Positions 50,980 to 61,700 are shown, counted from the stretch's first letter. The stretch: DNA of 64,000 nucleotides from CANDYO01 sp049653745 (GCA_049653745.1 JBASGW010000073.1:35741-99740); one strand, 5' to 3'. Notes: generated from the letters alone by a model not told the origin. Numbers and translations: made by a program.

Positions 50980-53583
50980 TTAAACAGTATCTCCTAAATC
51001 TCCTAATAAAAGCCCTGAAAAATCTACATTTGAGAATTCAATTGAATCATCTTTATTGTCGTATTCAACTAGTGGCATAGATATAGTCGCTTCTTGAAAT
51101 ACCTCTAATTCTTGGTTATACCCAATATCATTGATTTTACTTTGAATTAACTCTTTAACTTCTAAAAATTTATTACATAATTCCTTTTGTTCTTCAGTTA
51201 ATTGAAAATTGGTCCAGCTTAACTCTGTCGCTTTCAAGAGAAAGTTAGTAAATGCTGTATTTAATATTTCTTGATCTGTTATTTTGTCAACTATAGCCTT
51301 GCTCATATGATGTTGGTGTTTTTCCATTGAATAGCTCAGCGCTTCACCAAGTTCTTTTTGGTTGTTATTTTTAGCTAGAAGTTTAAAGAACATTTCTTCA
51401 TGATCTATCTTATATTTAAAGCTCTTGTCGAGCTGTCCGTAGCTGGATTTAAGTGAATTCACCAGTAGGTTGTCAAACAATTCTGCTTTATCAACCCTAT
51501 CTATTAAACTATTTATTATAGCTGCATTTTTATTTTTAATAGCTAAAGACAAAGCTTGTTCAAGTCTATTTTGGTCAGGTATTTGAGGCAGCAATTCTTC
51601 AACAACGCTAATATGACTTTCAGTAAGTGCTTGATCAAACATCTGTTCTTGGCTGATATCTGGCAACATTTTTAATAACTGCATTACTTTGTTGCCACGA
51701 TCATATTCAGCTGCTATGGCTAAAGCTTCTTTTAAAGTTTCTTGGCAAGTAACTTTTGGTAATATTTTATAAAATTTTACAGGATAATATTGCCCTGCTG
51801 TTAATTTTAATAATTCATTTAAAACTTTTTGATCAGTAACTTTTGACAAGATTTTATCAAATTTTTCATAAGAATAATCATTATCTAGTGTTAACTTTAA
51901 TGCCTTGCCAAGCCATTCTTGGTCAGTAACCTTAGCAAGCATCTGATCAAATTTTCTATTATAATTATTTACCATATCGCATAAAGCTTGTCCTATTACT
52001 GGTTGCTCTAATGTCAATAAAAAGCTATCAAGCATTTCTTCATTGTTGTGATAAGAGTCAATCATTGCTTTGAATGCAGAAGCAATAGCATTTTGATCAT
52101 TAACCATTGGCAATATTGATTCAAACATTGCTTTCTTATTCTTTGAGGCGGTTTCCCATAAAGCCTGATTTAAAGTGGATTCATCTGATATTTTAGTTAA
52201 TAATTCTTTGAATATAATTAGTTGGTCTTTATCAATTGCTCTATTAAAAGCTTTATTTAATAAACTAGATTTGCTAATTTTTTCTAAGATAATTTTAAAT
52301 ATTTCTTGGTTTCCACTATCAATTGCAACGCCCATCCCCTCATAAAGAACTTCTTCATCAACAATCCTTGCTAATAAAATATTTAATGTTTCTAAGTTAT
52401 TCTCTTTTACCGTGGCTCTTAATGGATCTGATAGGCTTCCATCAAACTTATCCAATATTTTATTAAACATTTGTATATTTTTACTATTAATCGAAGTAAG
52501 CAAGGCCTCAGTTAATATCCATCGATCATTCGTGTGTAATAATAATTGATCAACTTTCTCTAGCTGATTGTTTTTTATTGCCTTGGTAAATCTTGTGCGC
52601 ATTTCTCTTGTATCCATAGGGCGCCCTGGGACATAATCATAATAAATATCCTGCAGGTAATCAGAAGTTCCCCAGCTGCCTGAGAACATATCTCCCCCAA
52701 CTGTTTTAATCTCTATTCCTTCAAAGTTAGACTTTGGTATATCTCCAGAAGAAGGATTTCTAGCATAATCAGCGTTATAGATGATTTTATCTGGAAAGAT
52801 GATGCCTCCTTTGCTCCCAACTAAATAATTAGCCATAGTAATAGCAACCGGTCCGGTTTGCGCGATAACTCCATCAAATTTATTTTTAGGATATTTTACG
52901 TAATCGGGGGTATTTTCATCTTGATTTAAATTTCTTTTTAAGATTTCGGCAGTTTTGTTAATAACTGGATGATAAGGAGCATTGGCAATAAAAGCATTTC
53001 CAATTGAGGAATCCCAGCGCTCTGCTTCTTTTGCATTAAAATGTTCAAATGCTTTCATAAAGGATATCATTGCTTTTGCATCATAAACTTCATAATCAAG
53101 ATCATGGTAAATTCCACCATGTTTTTGTACCGCCATTACTCGGGCCACATCACTTGCTTCAACAAATTTTCTTGAATCTAGTTGGCTTTGTTCAAGCAAA
53201 AGGGTGAGGTTTGCATAAAGAGGATGCTCTTTAAATTCTTCGCATAACCTGACTTCAACGCCAGGAATGTTTTTCACCTCTGCTGCTATCACTTCAGGGT
53301 TATTGGTCCATATAATATGCTTAAAATTCTGGTCTTCCAAGCTGAGCCTAGTGGAAGTATTTATATATTTGCTAAGATATAGCGGCTTCATGGGTTTTGG
53401 CTCTTCGTTGGAGGTAAAATAAACCGCATGTGTAATTGGAGGAATTTTATATTCCTCGCCTACTAATTCATTAAGTTTACTTAGCTTTTCTTTGGTATCT
53501 TGCTTCCATTTTTGATATTCTTCTCTGGAGTTTAGTTTTTCATGTTCAAAGATTTCTTCATCAAACTGACCATATCCTCTCAT
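50980..53583 (-). CDS. Toxin-type glycosyltransferase fused to a helical-repeat solenoid; candidate effector
   Basis: An 867-residue protein. Residues about 45-325 form a DXD glycosyltransferase (IPPITHAVYF; FKHIIWTNN; ASDVARVMAVQKHGGIYHDLDYEVYD with D161-x-D163; GGDMFSGSWGT). Residues about 345-800 are a run of roughly a dozen helical repeats of about 33-37 residues with the pattern L..AL..A......F..IL.KV.DQ..L, resembling degenerate ankyrin repeats. An acidic C-terminal tail follows. There is no signal peptide or membrane segment. The layout (sugar-transferring domain plus protein-binding solenoid) resembles host-directed effectors such as those of Legionella. It has a near-consensus promoter. 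The acceptor and secretion route are unknown. Confidence 0.78.
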   Translation of the reverse strand: MRGYGQFDEEIFEHEKLNSREEYQKWKQDTKEKLSKLNELVGEEYKIPPITHAVYFTSNEEPKPMKPLYLSKYINTSTRLSLEDQNFKHIIWTNNPEVIAAEVKNIPGVEVRLCEEFKEHPLYANLTLLLEQSQLDSRKFVEASDVARVMAVQKHGGIYHDLDYEVYDAKAMISFMKAFEHFNAKEAERWDSSIGNAFIANAPYHPVINKTAEILKRNLNQDENTPDYVKYPKNKFDGVIAQTGPVAITMANYLVGSKGGIIFPDKIIYNADYARNPSSGDIPKSNFEGIEIKTVGGDMFSGSWGTSDYLQDIYYDYVPGRPMDTREMRTRFTKAIKNNQLEKVDQLLLHTNDRWILTEALLTSINSKNIQMFNKILDKFDGSLSDPLRATVKENNLETLNILLARIVDEEVLYEGMGVAIDSGNQEIFKIILEKISKSSLLNKAFNRAIDKDQLIIFKELLTKISDESTLNQALWETASKNKKAMFESILPMVNDQNAIASAFKAMIDSYHNNEEMLDSFLLTLEQPVIGQALCDMVNNYNRKFDQMLAKVTDQEWLGKALKLTLDNDYSYEKFDKILSKVTDQKVLNELLKLTAGQYYPVKFYKILPKVTCQETLKEALAIAAEYDRGNKVMQLLKMLPDISQEQMFDQALTESHISVVEELLPQIPDQNRLEQALSLAIKNKNAAIINSLIDRVDKAELFDNLLVNSLKSSYGQLDKSFKYKIDHEEMFFKLLAKNNNQKELGEALSYSMEKHQHHMSKAIVDKITDQEILNTAFTNFLLKATELSWTNFQLTEEQKELCNKFLEVKELIQSKINDIGYNQELEVFQEATISMPLVEYDNKDDSIEFSNVDFSGLLLGDLGDTV

Positions 53584-53634
53584 CCACGCCTCTATATTAA
53601 AAAGTTTTAATTTAAATTGGTATAGTTGGCTAAT

Positions 53635-53663
53635 ATAATATTAAAATATTAACTAATTGTCAA
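53635..53663 (-). promoter_or_regulatory. Promoter of the glycosyltransferase-solenoid gene
   Basis: Read leftward: perfect TTGACA (53663-53658), 17 bases, TATTAT (53640-53635). About 45 bases before the ATG at 53583. Confidence 0.65.
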
Positions 53664-53677
53664 TGAGTGTTTTTGCG

Positions 53678-53705
53678 TTGTCAAGATAAAGCGCTGATGT
53701 ATAAT
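53678..53705 (+). promoter_or_regulatory. Promoter of the mdtABC-type efflux operon
   Basis: TTGTCA (53678-53683), 16 bases, perfect TATAAT (53700-53705). The start would be about 115 bases before the first gene at 53828. It lies beside the divergent promoter at 53635-53663. Confidence 0.5.
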
Positions 53706-53827
53706 TCCAAGTGTGGATGATGCTTAAAGAGAAGATATTTTTCTGGTTTTGATAGGAATCTTAATAATCTGTTAATGTAATTATTGTATGGTTAAGATCT
53801 TATTTATAAGAATGAAAGGAAGCCAAG

Positions 53828-54973
53828 ATGAATAACAAGTTAATTATAGCATTGAAAGATAAGAAATATGCTAAGCCAATAATTATTGTTTTGGTATTAA
53901 TTGCGTTTTTGATGATATATAGAGAAAGTCATACAAATAATAACCTTAAAATTGAAGATGATATTCCTGTAGAAATAGCGATTGCTAAAACAACAGACTT
54001 ACCATTATATGCCAATGCCCTAGGTACGGTTACTCCACAAAATATTGTAAATATAAAAACCCAAGTTAATGGAATTTTAACCAATCTAGCTTTTGAAGAT
54101 GGTGCCTTTGTTAAAGAAGGGGATTTATTAGTTCAAATTGATCCAAGAATGTATGAAGCTCAGCTACTTCAATATGAGGGGCAATTAATTAGAGATACCG
54201 CAATTCTTGAGAATTCTGTGGCTGATTTAAAGCGCTATAAAGATCTATGGAAACAAAATTCTGTTTCTAAACAAACCTTAGATACTCAAATTGCCTTAGT
54301 AAAGCAAAATGAAGGAGTTGTTCTTTTAGATGAAGGTTTGGTAGTGGGTGCAGAGGTGAACTTATCTTATTGTAATATAAGAGCCCCTTTTAGCGGTAGA
54401 TTAGGAATAGCAAATGTTACAGCAGGATCTTTAGTTCAAAATTCTGATCAAACCCCTATAGTAACCTTAACTTCTTTAGATCCTATTTTGGTAATATTCC
54501 CAGTTCCTGAAACTGAGATTGGAAGAATTATACCTGAGTTTAATAAGCAAGATTTAGTGGTTGAAGTTTATGACCAAACATTCACGCAATTACTCAGCAC
54601 GGGTAAGCTTATTGCTGTAGATAATCAAATTGATACCTCTACCGGCACAGTTAAGCTTGAAGCTGTATTTACCAATAGTGACTATAATTTATTTCCTAAT
54701 CAATTTGTTAATGTGAAGTTATTGATAAAAACTCTTAAAGGCGTTGTTACGGTTCCAGTTCCTGCAATTCAGTTTGGTCCTAATGGAACTTTTGTTTACT
54801 TAGTGAATGAAGATAAAACTCAAGTAACAGTTAAACCTGTGGTTGTTGGTGCCGCGAGTGGCACTTCAGTGGTTATAAGCCAAGGCCTTGATGAGAATGA
54901 TATGATAGTTACCTCAGGAGTAGATAAGCTAAGAGATGGATCTTCAATTAAAGTATCAAATATTGGATTTTAA
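53828..54973 (+). CDS. mdtA: RND efflux periplasmic adaptor (MdtA-like)
   Basis: Membrane-fusion protein that links the inner-membrane pump to the outer-membrane channel. The 381-residue protein has an N-terminal membrane anchor (about residues 18-34), then the lipoyl half-motifs (VNIKTQVNGILTNLAFEDGAFVKEGDLLVQIDP and SYCNIRAPFSGRLGIANVTAGSLVQ), an alpha hairpin between them, and beta-barrel and membrane-proximal domains. It is the first gene of the operon, with AAAGGAAG before the ATG. It lies 3 bases before mdtB. Identification as MdtA rests on the two partner pumps being MdtB- and MdtC-like. Confidence 0.93.
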   Translation: MNNKLIIALKDKKYAKPIIIVLVLIAFLMIYRESHTNNNLKIEDDIPVEIAIAKTTDLPLYANALGTVTPQNIVNIKTQVNGILTNLAFEDGAFVKEGDLLVQIDPRMYEAQLLQYEGQLIRDTAILENSVADLKRYKDLWKQNSVSKQTLDTQIALVKQNEGVVLLDEGLVVGAEVNLSYCNIRAPFSGRLGIANVTAGSLVQNSDQTPIVTLTSLDPILVIFPVPETEIGRIIPEFNKQDLVVEVYDQTFTQLLSTGKLIAVDNQIDTSTGTVKLEAVFTNSDYNLFPNQFVNVKLLIKTLKGVVTVPVPAIQFGPNGTFVYLVNEDKTQVTVKPVVVGAASGTSVVISQGLDENDMIVTSGVDKLRDGSSIKVSNIGF

Positions 54974-54976
54974 ATT

Positions 54977-57900
54977 ATGAGCATTTCTAGTCCATTCATT
55001 GTTAGGCCTATAGCGACAACATTGTTAATGGTGGCAATTATTTTAACCGGATTAATAGCCGCAGGGCTTTTGCCGATATCATCTTTGCCGGTGGTGGATT
55101 ATCCTACTATTCAGGTTAGTTCTTTTTATCCTGGTGCTGATCCTAAAGTTATGTCTTCTTCAATTACTTCTCCACTTGAAAGACAATTTGGACAAATGTC
55201 AGGACTAAATCAGATGACCTCTAATAGCTCTAGTGGAGCATCTGTCATTACCTTGCAATTTAGTGGGGATATGGCAATAGATGTTGCAGAACAAGAAGTT
55301 CAAGCGGCTATAAATGCTGCTTCTGGTTATCTGCCAGTTGGCCTGCCTAATCCTCCAGTTTATAATAAAGTTAATCCTGCAGATACACCCATTATCACTT
55401 TAGCGTTAACTTCTGATATTTTACCCCTATCAGTGGTGGCAGATTTTGCTGAGACTAGATTAGCACAAAAGCTTTCACAAATTTTAGGTGTTGGTTTAGT
55501 AAGCATAAGTGGGGGGCATCGCCCAGCAGTTAGGGTTCAAGTTAATCCAAGGCTCATTGCATCTTATGGAATTTCTACCGATGATGTAAGCAGTGCTATT
55601 TCAGCAGGAAATGTTAACCAAGCAAAGGGTAGCTTTGATGGAAAAGAAGTTTCTTATGTTATTAATGCCAATGATCAATTATTTACTGCAAAAGATTATA
55701 AAGATCTAATTATTGCCTATAGTAATGATAGGCCAGTTAGGCTCTCAGATGTGGCTACAGTAATTGATGATGTAGAAAATAATAAACAAGCAGCTTGGGT
55801 TGATAGTAAGCCAGCAATTATTGTGAATATCCAGCGCCAACCAGGTGCTAATGTTATTAAGGTGGCAGATAGAATAAAAGAATTATTGCCCAAGCTTAGT
55901 GCAGCTTTACCGCAGTCTATTGATTTAGAGATGTTAAGTGATAGAACCGTAACCATTCGTGCATCAGTAGAAGCAGTTTTTCATGATTTAGTATTAGCAG
56001 TATTGCTAGTTGTGGTGGTGATGTATGTGTTTCTTAGAACATTTTCAGCCACAATTATTCCTTCACTTGCAATTCCTATATCATTAATTGGTAGCTTAGG
56101 AGTTATGTATTTAGCGGGCTTTAGTTTAAATAACTTAAGTTTAATGGCGCTAACTATAGCTACTGGGTTTGTAATAGATGACGCTATTGTGATGATTGAA
56201 AATATTTCTAGATATCTAGAAGAGGGAATGAAGCCATTAGAGGCGGCGTTCAAAGGAGCCGCACAAATAGGTTTCACCATTATATCTTTAACCATTTCTC
56301 TTATTGCAGTGCTAATTCCCTTATTCTTTATGGAAGATGTGATTGGCAAGTTATTTAAAGAATTTGCTATTACCCTAACAATCACCATTTTAATTTCAGC
56401 TTTCATAGCGCTAACTTTTATTCCAATGCTATGTGCTAAAATGCTTAAAAACCCTCATGAAGAAAAGCTTAGTTCATTTTCAATTGCTGCTGAAAACCAC
56501 TTAAAAAACATTATTCAAAGCTATGGAAATTCTTTAAAAGTTATCTTAAAGCATCAAAATGCTACTTTAGTGTTTGCTTTAATAACTTGTATTATTACAG
56601 GTCTTTTATTTTATCATATTCCTAAAGGATTTTTCCCATCCCAAGATACAGGAATGATTATGGGAATTGTTGAAGCAAAAGATAATATATCTTTTGAGGC
56701 GATGGCCAGAAAGCAGCAAGCTTTTGCTAAAATTATTTTAACTGACAAAGATGTTGAAAATCTTTCTTCTTTTATAGGTATTGACGGGACTAATAGCACT
56801 ATAAATACTGGTAGAATGTTAATTTCTCTAAAAGATAAAAAGCAGAGAGATAGTTTAGATGATATCTTGCAAAGATTGGAACCTAAATTGCAAAAAATTC
56901 GTGGCGCTAAAATGTATCTTCAACCAGTTGAAGATTTATCTTTGAATGATAAGGTTAGTTTTGGTAAATATCAATATTCTTTAACTGCCCAAAATTATGA
57001 TTCCTTATTTAGCTGGAGTGAAAAATTAATTGCATCACTTAAGGAAGCTCCACAATTATTAAATATATCAACAGATCAACAAAATTATGGGCTTCAAAGC
57101 TTTATTGAAGTTGATCGCGATGTGGCTGCCAAATATGGAATCACTATGCAAGATGTGGACGATGCTCTATATAATATTTTTGGTCAAAGACAAATTTCCA
57201 CCATATATACTCAGCGCAACCAATATAAAGTGATTCTAGAAGGCCTGCCACAAATGCAAAAAACGATAAAAAGTTTAGATAATGTGTATATCACCACTTC
57301 CGCAGGTGGTGCCGTGCCATTAAAAGCAATCGCTAAAATTTATCCTAAATTAGCACCATTAGTTATAACCAGGCAAAATCAATTTTCTTCTATCACCATT
57401 TCTTATGACTTGGCTCCAGGCGTTTCTTTAGGAGAGGGTAATAATATAGTAAAGAAAAAAGCACAAGAATTGAATATGCCAGAGTCCATACAAGCTAACT
57501 TTCAAGGAGCTTCTAATGTGTTTGAAGATTCTTTAAGCAACCAAGGCTGGTTGGTGTTGGCTGCTGTGGTGGTGGTTTATATTGTTCTTGGTGTGCTCTA
57601 TGAAAGCTATATTCACCCGGTAACTATTTTATCCACCCTACCTTCTGCGTGCATGGGGGCCTTGTTTTTCTTATGGATGAGCGGAAAAGGGATGGATATT
57701 ATAGGCCTTATTGGGATTATTCTTCTAATTGGCATAGTAAAGAAAAATGCAATTATGATGATTGATTTCGCGTTAGAAGAACAAAGGCAGTTTAAAAAAC
57801 CACCAGAGGAAGCAATTTTCAATGCTTGTATGTTAAGGTTTCGTCCTATTTTAATGACCACTATGGCGGCATTGCTAGGCGCAATACCATTAATGTTTAG

Positions 57901-58033
57901 TAGTGGTATGGGGGCAGAACTAAGGCAACCTTTAGGGGTGGCAATAATTGGGGGGTTATTGGTTAGCCAGGTGTTAACTTTATACACCACCCCAGTAATA
58001 TATTTATTTTTTGAAAAATTATCTAAACGATAG
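54977..58033 (+). CDS. mdtB: RND efflux pump subunit MdtB-like
   Basis: A 1018-residue proton-driven pump subunit with 12 membrane segments and two large periplasmic loops. The N-terminal signature SSLPVVDYPTIQV, then LERQFGQMSGLNQM, GASVITLQFSGD and DVAEQEVQAAINAA are close to E. coli MdtB. In the fourth segment FVIDDAIVMIENISRY carries the acidic proton-relay residues. MdtB pairs with MdtC in one trimer in E. coli. A gene of unrelated type separates it from its MdtC-like partner here. Confidence 0.95.
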   Translation: MSISSPFIVRPIATTLLMVAIILTGLIAAGLLPISSLPVVDYPTIQVSSFYPGADPKVMSSSITSPLERQFGQMSGLNQMTSNSSSGASVITLQFSGDMAIDVAEQEVQAAINAASGYLPVGLPNPPVYNKVNPADTPIITLALTSDILPLSVVADFAETRLAQKLSQILGVGLVSISGGHRPAVRVQVNPRLIASYGISTDDVSSAISAGNVNQAKGSFDGKEVSYVINANDQLFTAKDYKDLIIAYSNDRPVRLSDVATVIDDVENNKQAAWVDSKPAIIVNIQRQPGANVIKVADRIKELLPKLSAALPQSIDLEMLSDRTVTIRASVEAVFHDLVLAVLLVVVVMYVFLRTFSATIIPSLAIPISLIGSLGVMYLAGFSLNNLSLMALTIATGFVIDDAIVMIENISRYLEEGMKPLEAAFKGAAQIGFTIISLTISLIAVLIPLFFMEDVIGKLFKEFAITLTITILISAFIALTFIPMLCAKMLKNPHEEKLSSFSIAAENHLKNIIQSYGNSLKVILKHQNATLVFALITCIITGLLFYHIPKGFFPSQDTGMIMGIVEAKDNISFEAMARKQQAFAKIILTDKDVENLSSFIGIDGTNSTINTGRMLISLKDKKQRDSLDDILQRLEPKLQKIRGAKMYLQPVEDLSLNDKVSFGKYQYSLTAQNYDSLFSWSEKLIASLKEAPQLLNISTDQQNYGLQSFIEVDRDVAAKYGITMQDVDDALYNIFGQRQISTIYTQRNQYKVILEGLPQMQKTIKSLDNVYITTSAGGAVPLKAIAKIYPKLAPLVITRQNQFSSITISYDLAPGVSLGEGNNIVKKKAQELNMPESIQANFQGASNVFEDSLSNQGWLVLAAVVVVYIVLGVLYESYIHPVTILSTLPSACMGALFFLWMSGKGMDIIGLIGIILLIGIVKKNAIMMIDFALEEQRQFKKPPEEAIFNACMLRFRPILMTTMAALLGAIPLMFSSGMGAELRQPLGVAIIGGLLVSQVLTLYTTPVIYLFFEKLSKR

Positions 58034-58046
58034 GGAGTTAAATAAT

Positions 58047-58721
58047 ATGGCTGAAGAAAAAGAAGGAATTTTAAAATGGCTCTCAAAGCCCTTTGTCTGG
58101 GTCGCTCAAAATATTGTAAGTTTTGGAAGCTGGGTGACCTCCCCGATTAGGAATGCTATTTGGGGGAGAGATGATGCTTCTAGTAATTCACAAGTTGCTC
58201 CTATTGGGCAATCAAAAACATCTCAAGATACAAGTGGGCTGGTGCAAGGAGCTCAACAAAGAGGAGATAATTTGCATAATGTATCTAATAAAACTGAAGA
58301 ACTGTCAGTTTCCGCAGGTGAATTTTTAAGAACTATTCAAAACGCATTTCCTATTCAAAAAGCACCAGAAGAGGATTCAGTGGGGGCGGCTGGAAGAGTT
58401 AATCCCAGGAGAACCAGTGCTAAAGCAGCTGGTGATCAAGCGGCGATGGTCACAGCACTAGGAGGTCATGTAGAACAACTAAAAGGAACAGAAGTTAAAG
58501 CTGGGAGTTTGAATCAAGGGGCGAAAGATGGGTATGATACCTCAAAAAAACTCAATGATCAGGTAAAAGCAGGAAATTATCTTCCTGACTTCCTTGATTT
58601 TACTAAGTGGGGGAGATCATCAAAAAATCCTAAGGTAGAAGCGCCCAGAAAAACACCAGCAGTCGAAGGCAAGGATAAACAAGTACAATCCGCTAGGGGC
58701 TCTAGCTCTCGGAAGTGGTAA
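58047..58721 (+). CDS. Unknown protein with an R-SNARE-like motif; candidate effector
   Basis: A 224-residue protein of unknown family. Residues about 8-40 form an amphipathic, Trp-rich stretch (GILKWLSKPFVWVAQNI and beyond). Residues about 62-101 match the R-SNARE (synaptobrevin/VAMP) core: QQRGDNLHNVSNKTEEL followed by SVSAGEFLRTIQNAF. Taking R72 as the zero layer, positions +4, +7, +11, +14, +18, +21, +25 and +28 are L, V, T, L, A, F, I and A, close to VAMP2 and VAMP7. The C-terminal half is Gly/Lys/Ser-rich, basic and probably disordered; there is no C-terminal membrane anchor. Start ATG 58047, with GGGAG upstream. It lies 13 bases from each neighbouring pump gene. Middle parts are richer in G+C than the flanking genes. 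A role in host vesicle traffic is inference. Confidence 0.6.
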   Translation: MAEEKEGILKWLSKPFVWVAQNIVSFGSWVTSPIRNAIWGRDDASSNSQVAPIGQSKTSQDTSGLVQGAQQRGDNLHNVSNKTEELSVSAGEFLRTIQNAFPIQKAPEEDSVGAAGRVNPRRTSAKAAGDQAAMVTALGGHVEQLKGTEVKAGSLNQGAKDGYDTSKKLNDQVKAGNYLPDFLDFTKWGRSSKNPKVEAPRKTPAVEGKDKQVQSARGSSSRKW

Positions 58722-58734
58722 GTAAGATAGCGCA

Positions 58735-61700
58735 ATGAACTTATCGGAAATATTTATTAGAAGGCCAGTTGCCACAGTTTTGTTATCCATTGGGATAGCT
58801 TTAGGGGGGATGTTGGCATTTAAAAGCCTTCCTGTGGCTTCGCTTCCTCAAGTTGAATTCCCTATAATTATGGTGCAGGCCAGTTTATCTGGTGCTAGCC
58901 CGGAAATTATGGCATCTTCTGTTGCCACTCCATTAGAGCGCTATTTTAGCCGTATTGCTGGAATTATGGATATGACCTCCAGCAGCACTTTGGGAACTGC
59001 TAAAATTATTTTGCAATTTGATTTAAGCAGGGACTCTGATTCGGCCGCCAGAGATGTTCAAGCTGCCATAGATGCCGCTAAAAGCGATTTGCCAGAAGCA
59101 ATGACTTCTGCCCCTATTTATAAAAAGGTAAACCCTGCTGATGCTCCGATAATGATTTTGGCTCTTTCTTCTGATACCTATAAAATTGAGCAGGTATTTG
59201 ATATAGCATCTTCCATTTTGCAACAGCAAATTTTAAGAGTGCAAGGTGTGGGGCAAGTGATTGTGGCAGGAAGTTCGCTTCCTTCGGTTAGAGTTGAATT
59301 AAACCCATATAAAATGAATAAATATGGCATTAGCTTTAACCAGGTTAGCACGTTAATTGATAAGCATAATGTAAGTTCTCCAAAAGGGCAAATTATTGAA
59401 GATGAGCATGTTTATGAAATAGTCACCAATGATGAATTATTTAAGGCTCAAGAATATGCTAATTTAGTAGTAAGCAATTCTAATAATAATATTGTTAGAT
59501 TATCAGATATTGCACAAGTAAAAGAATCAGTTCAAGATACTAGAAATAGTGGAACTTATAATGGTAAGCCAGCAGTGCTTTTGGTAATTTTTAAGCAGCC
59601 TAGTGCTAATGTGGTGGAAATTAATAAGAGCATAAAATCTTCGTTAAAATCATTAGCAGAATTTGTGCCATCAGGAATGAATCTTGATTTAGTGATGGAT
59701 AGATCAACCACCATCAAAGCCTCATTAAAAGATGTAGAGAATACTCTTATTCATTCAGTTTTATTTGTAATTCTAGTGGTGTTTATTTTCCTTGGAAATG
59801 TTAGATCAACCATAGTTCCAGGTGTTGCTTTAATATTATCTATGTTAGGAACTTTTGGGATTATGTGTTTGTTAGGATTTAGTTTAAATTCATTGTCGTT
59901 AATGGCATTAACTATTTCTACTGGATTTGTGGTGGATGATGCTATTGTGGTTTTAGAAAATATTACTCGCCATATTGAAAAGGGGATGAAGCCTTTTGAA
60001 GCTGCTTTGAAGGGATCCGAGGAGATTAGTTTTACGGTTACTTCCATTAGTATTTCATTGATAGCAGTATTTATTCCGCTGCTTTTAATGGGTGGTTTAG
60101 TTGGTAGGTTATTTAGAGAATTTGCTATAACTTTATCGGTTTCAATATTAATTTCTTTGGTATTGTCATTATCTTTAAGCCCTATGATGTGTGCTTATTT
60201 ATTACAAGAAAATGTTAGTGATGCTGAAGAGAAATCTTTCTCTCATAAATTTATTGTTAGAATGAAAAATGGCTATGAAAAAACTTTAACTTGGGCGTTA
60301 GAGCATCAAAGATTTATGCTATTCGTATTTTTTGTAACTATTGCCTTGAATATATGTTTATATGTGATTGTGCCAAAAGGATTTTTCCCTCAACAAGATA
60401 CGGGAAGAATTATTACTACAGTTTTAACTGATCAAAATAGTTCTTTTGAAAGACTAAATGGTAAATTTGCTCATCTAACTAATTTGATTAAGGAAGACCA
60501 AGCGGTAGACGGAGTTGTGGGTTATATTAGCAGTGGTAGTATCAATACTGGTACAATATTTATTGTTTTAAAAGATTTGAAAGTTAGAAAAGTTTCTGCT
60601 GATACAGTGATTAATAGAATTAGAAATAGACTGGGAAGTTTATCTGGAGCAACAATTTACATGCAATCGGCCCAAGATTTAGTGATTGGTGGCAGGCAAA
60701 GCAATGCTCAGTTCCAATATACTATTTCTGCAGATACTTTGGATGATGCTAATAAATATGCCCCTCTAATTCAAAGTAAGATAGAAAAAATTCCAGGTAT
60801 TGTTGATGTTAATAGCGATCAAGGTAATCATGGTTTACAAACCTTAGTGGAAATAAATTATGATAGAGCTATTTCAATGGGGGTTAGCGCTAATAATGTT
60901 GACCAAGCCTTATATTCAGCTTTTGGACAAAAACAAGTTTCCACCATGTATAAAAATGAAAATCAGTATTATGTGGTTATGGAAGTGGCACCTCAATATA
61001 CTAAAACTCCTGAAGCATTGAACTTTGTTTATGTCTCTAATAATGATGGGAAGCTAATTCCTTTAGCTTCATTTGCTAAGTTTATAAATGGTCCTTCTTT
61101 ATTATCGGTTAGTCATCAGGGCTTATCACCTGCAGCAACTTTATCTTTTAATTTATTGCCTAATGTTCATTTAGGTGATGCGGTGGAGATGATTAATAAA
61201 GAAGTATCAACTCTGCAAATGCCAATAACTGTTCAAAATTCATTTAAAGGGACTGCTCAAGCATTTCAAGATTCTTTAAAAAGTCAGCCCTTGTTAGTGT
61301 TAGCGGCTTTAGTTGCGGTATATATAGTTTTGGGCATGCTTTATGAAAATTTGCTTCATCCGGTAACTATTCTTTCCACGCTTCCTTCAGCAGGAGTGGG
61401 AGCCTTACTTGGATTAATTGTTACAGGAATGGATTTAACTATTATTGCAATGATTGGAATTATTTTACTGATAGGAATAGTTAAGAAAAATGCAATTATG
61501 ATGATTGACTTTGTCCTTGAAATTGAGAGAACAGAAAATATTTCACCTAAAGCTGCAATATACAAGGCTGCCATTTTAAGATTTAGGCCAATTATGATGA
61601 CCACTATGGCAGCACTCCTTGGAGCAGTTCCCATGGCAATAAGTGGTGGATTGGGCGCAGAACTACAAAAACCATTAGGAGTGGCCATTATTGGCGGGCT

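Noticed and set aside
55981..56406. 141-codon minus-strand open frame inside mdtB
   Set aside because: It mirrors conserved membrane segments of the pump in antisense; similar mirror frames occur at 57613-58086, 59751-60047 and 61356-61733 over the equivalent parts of both pump genes.
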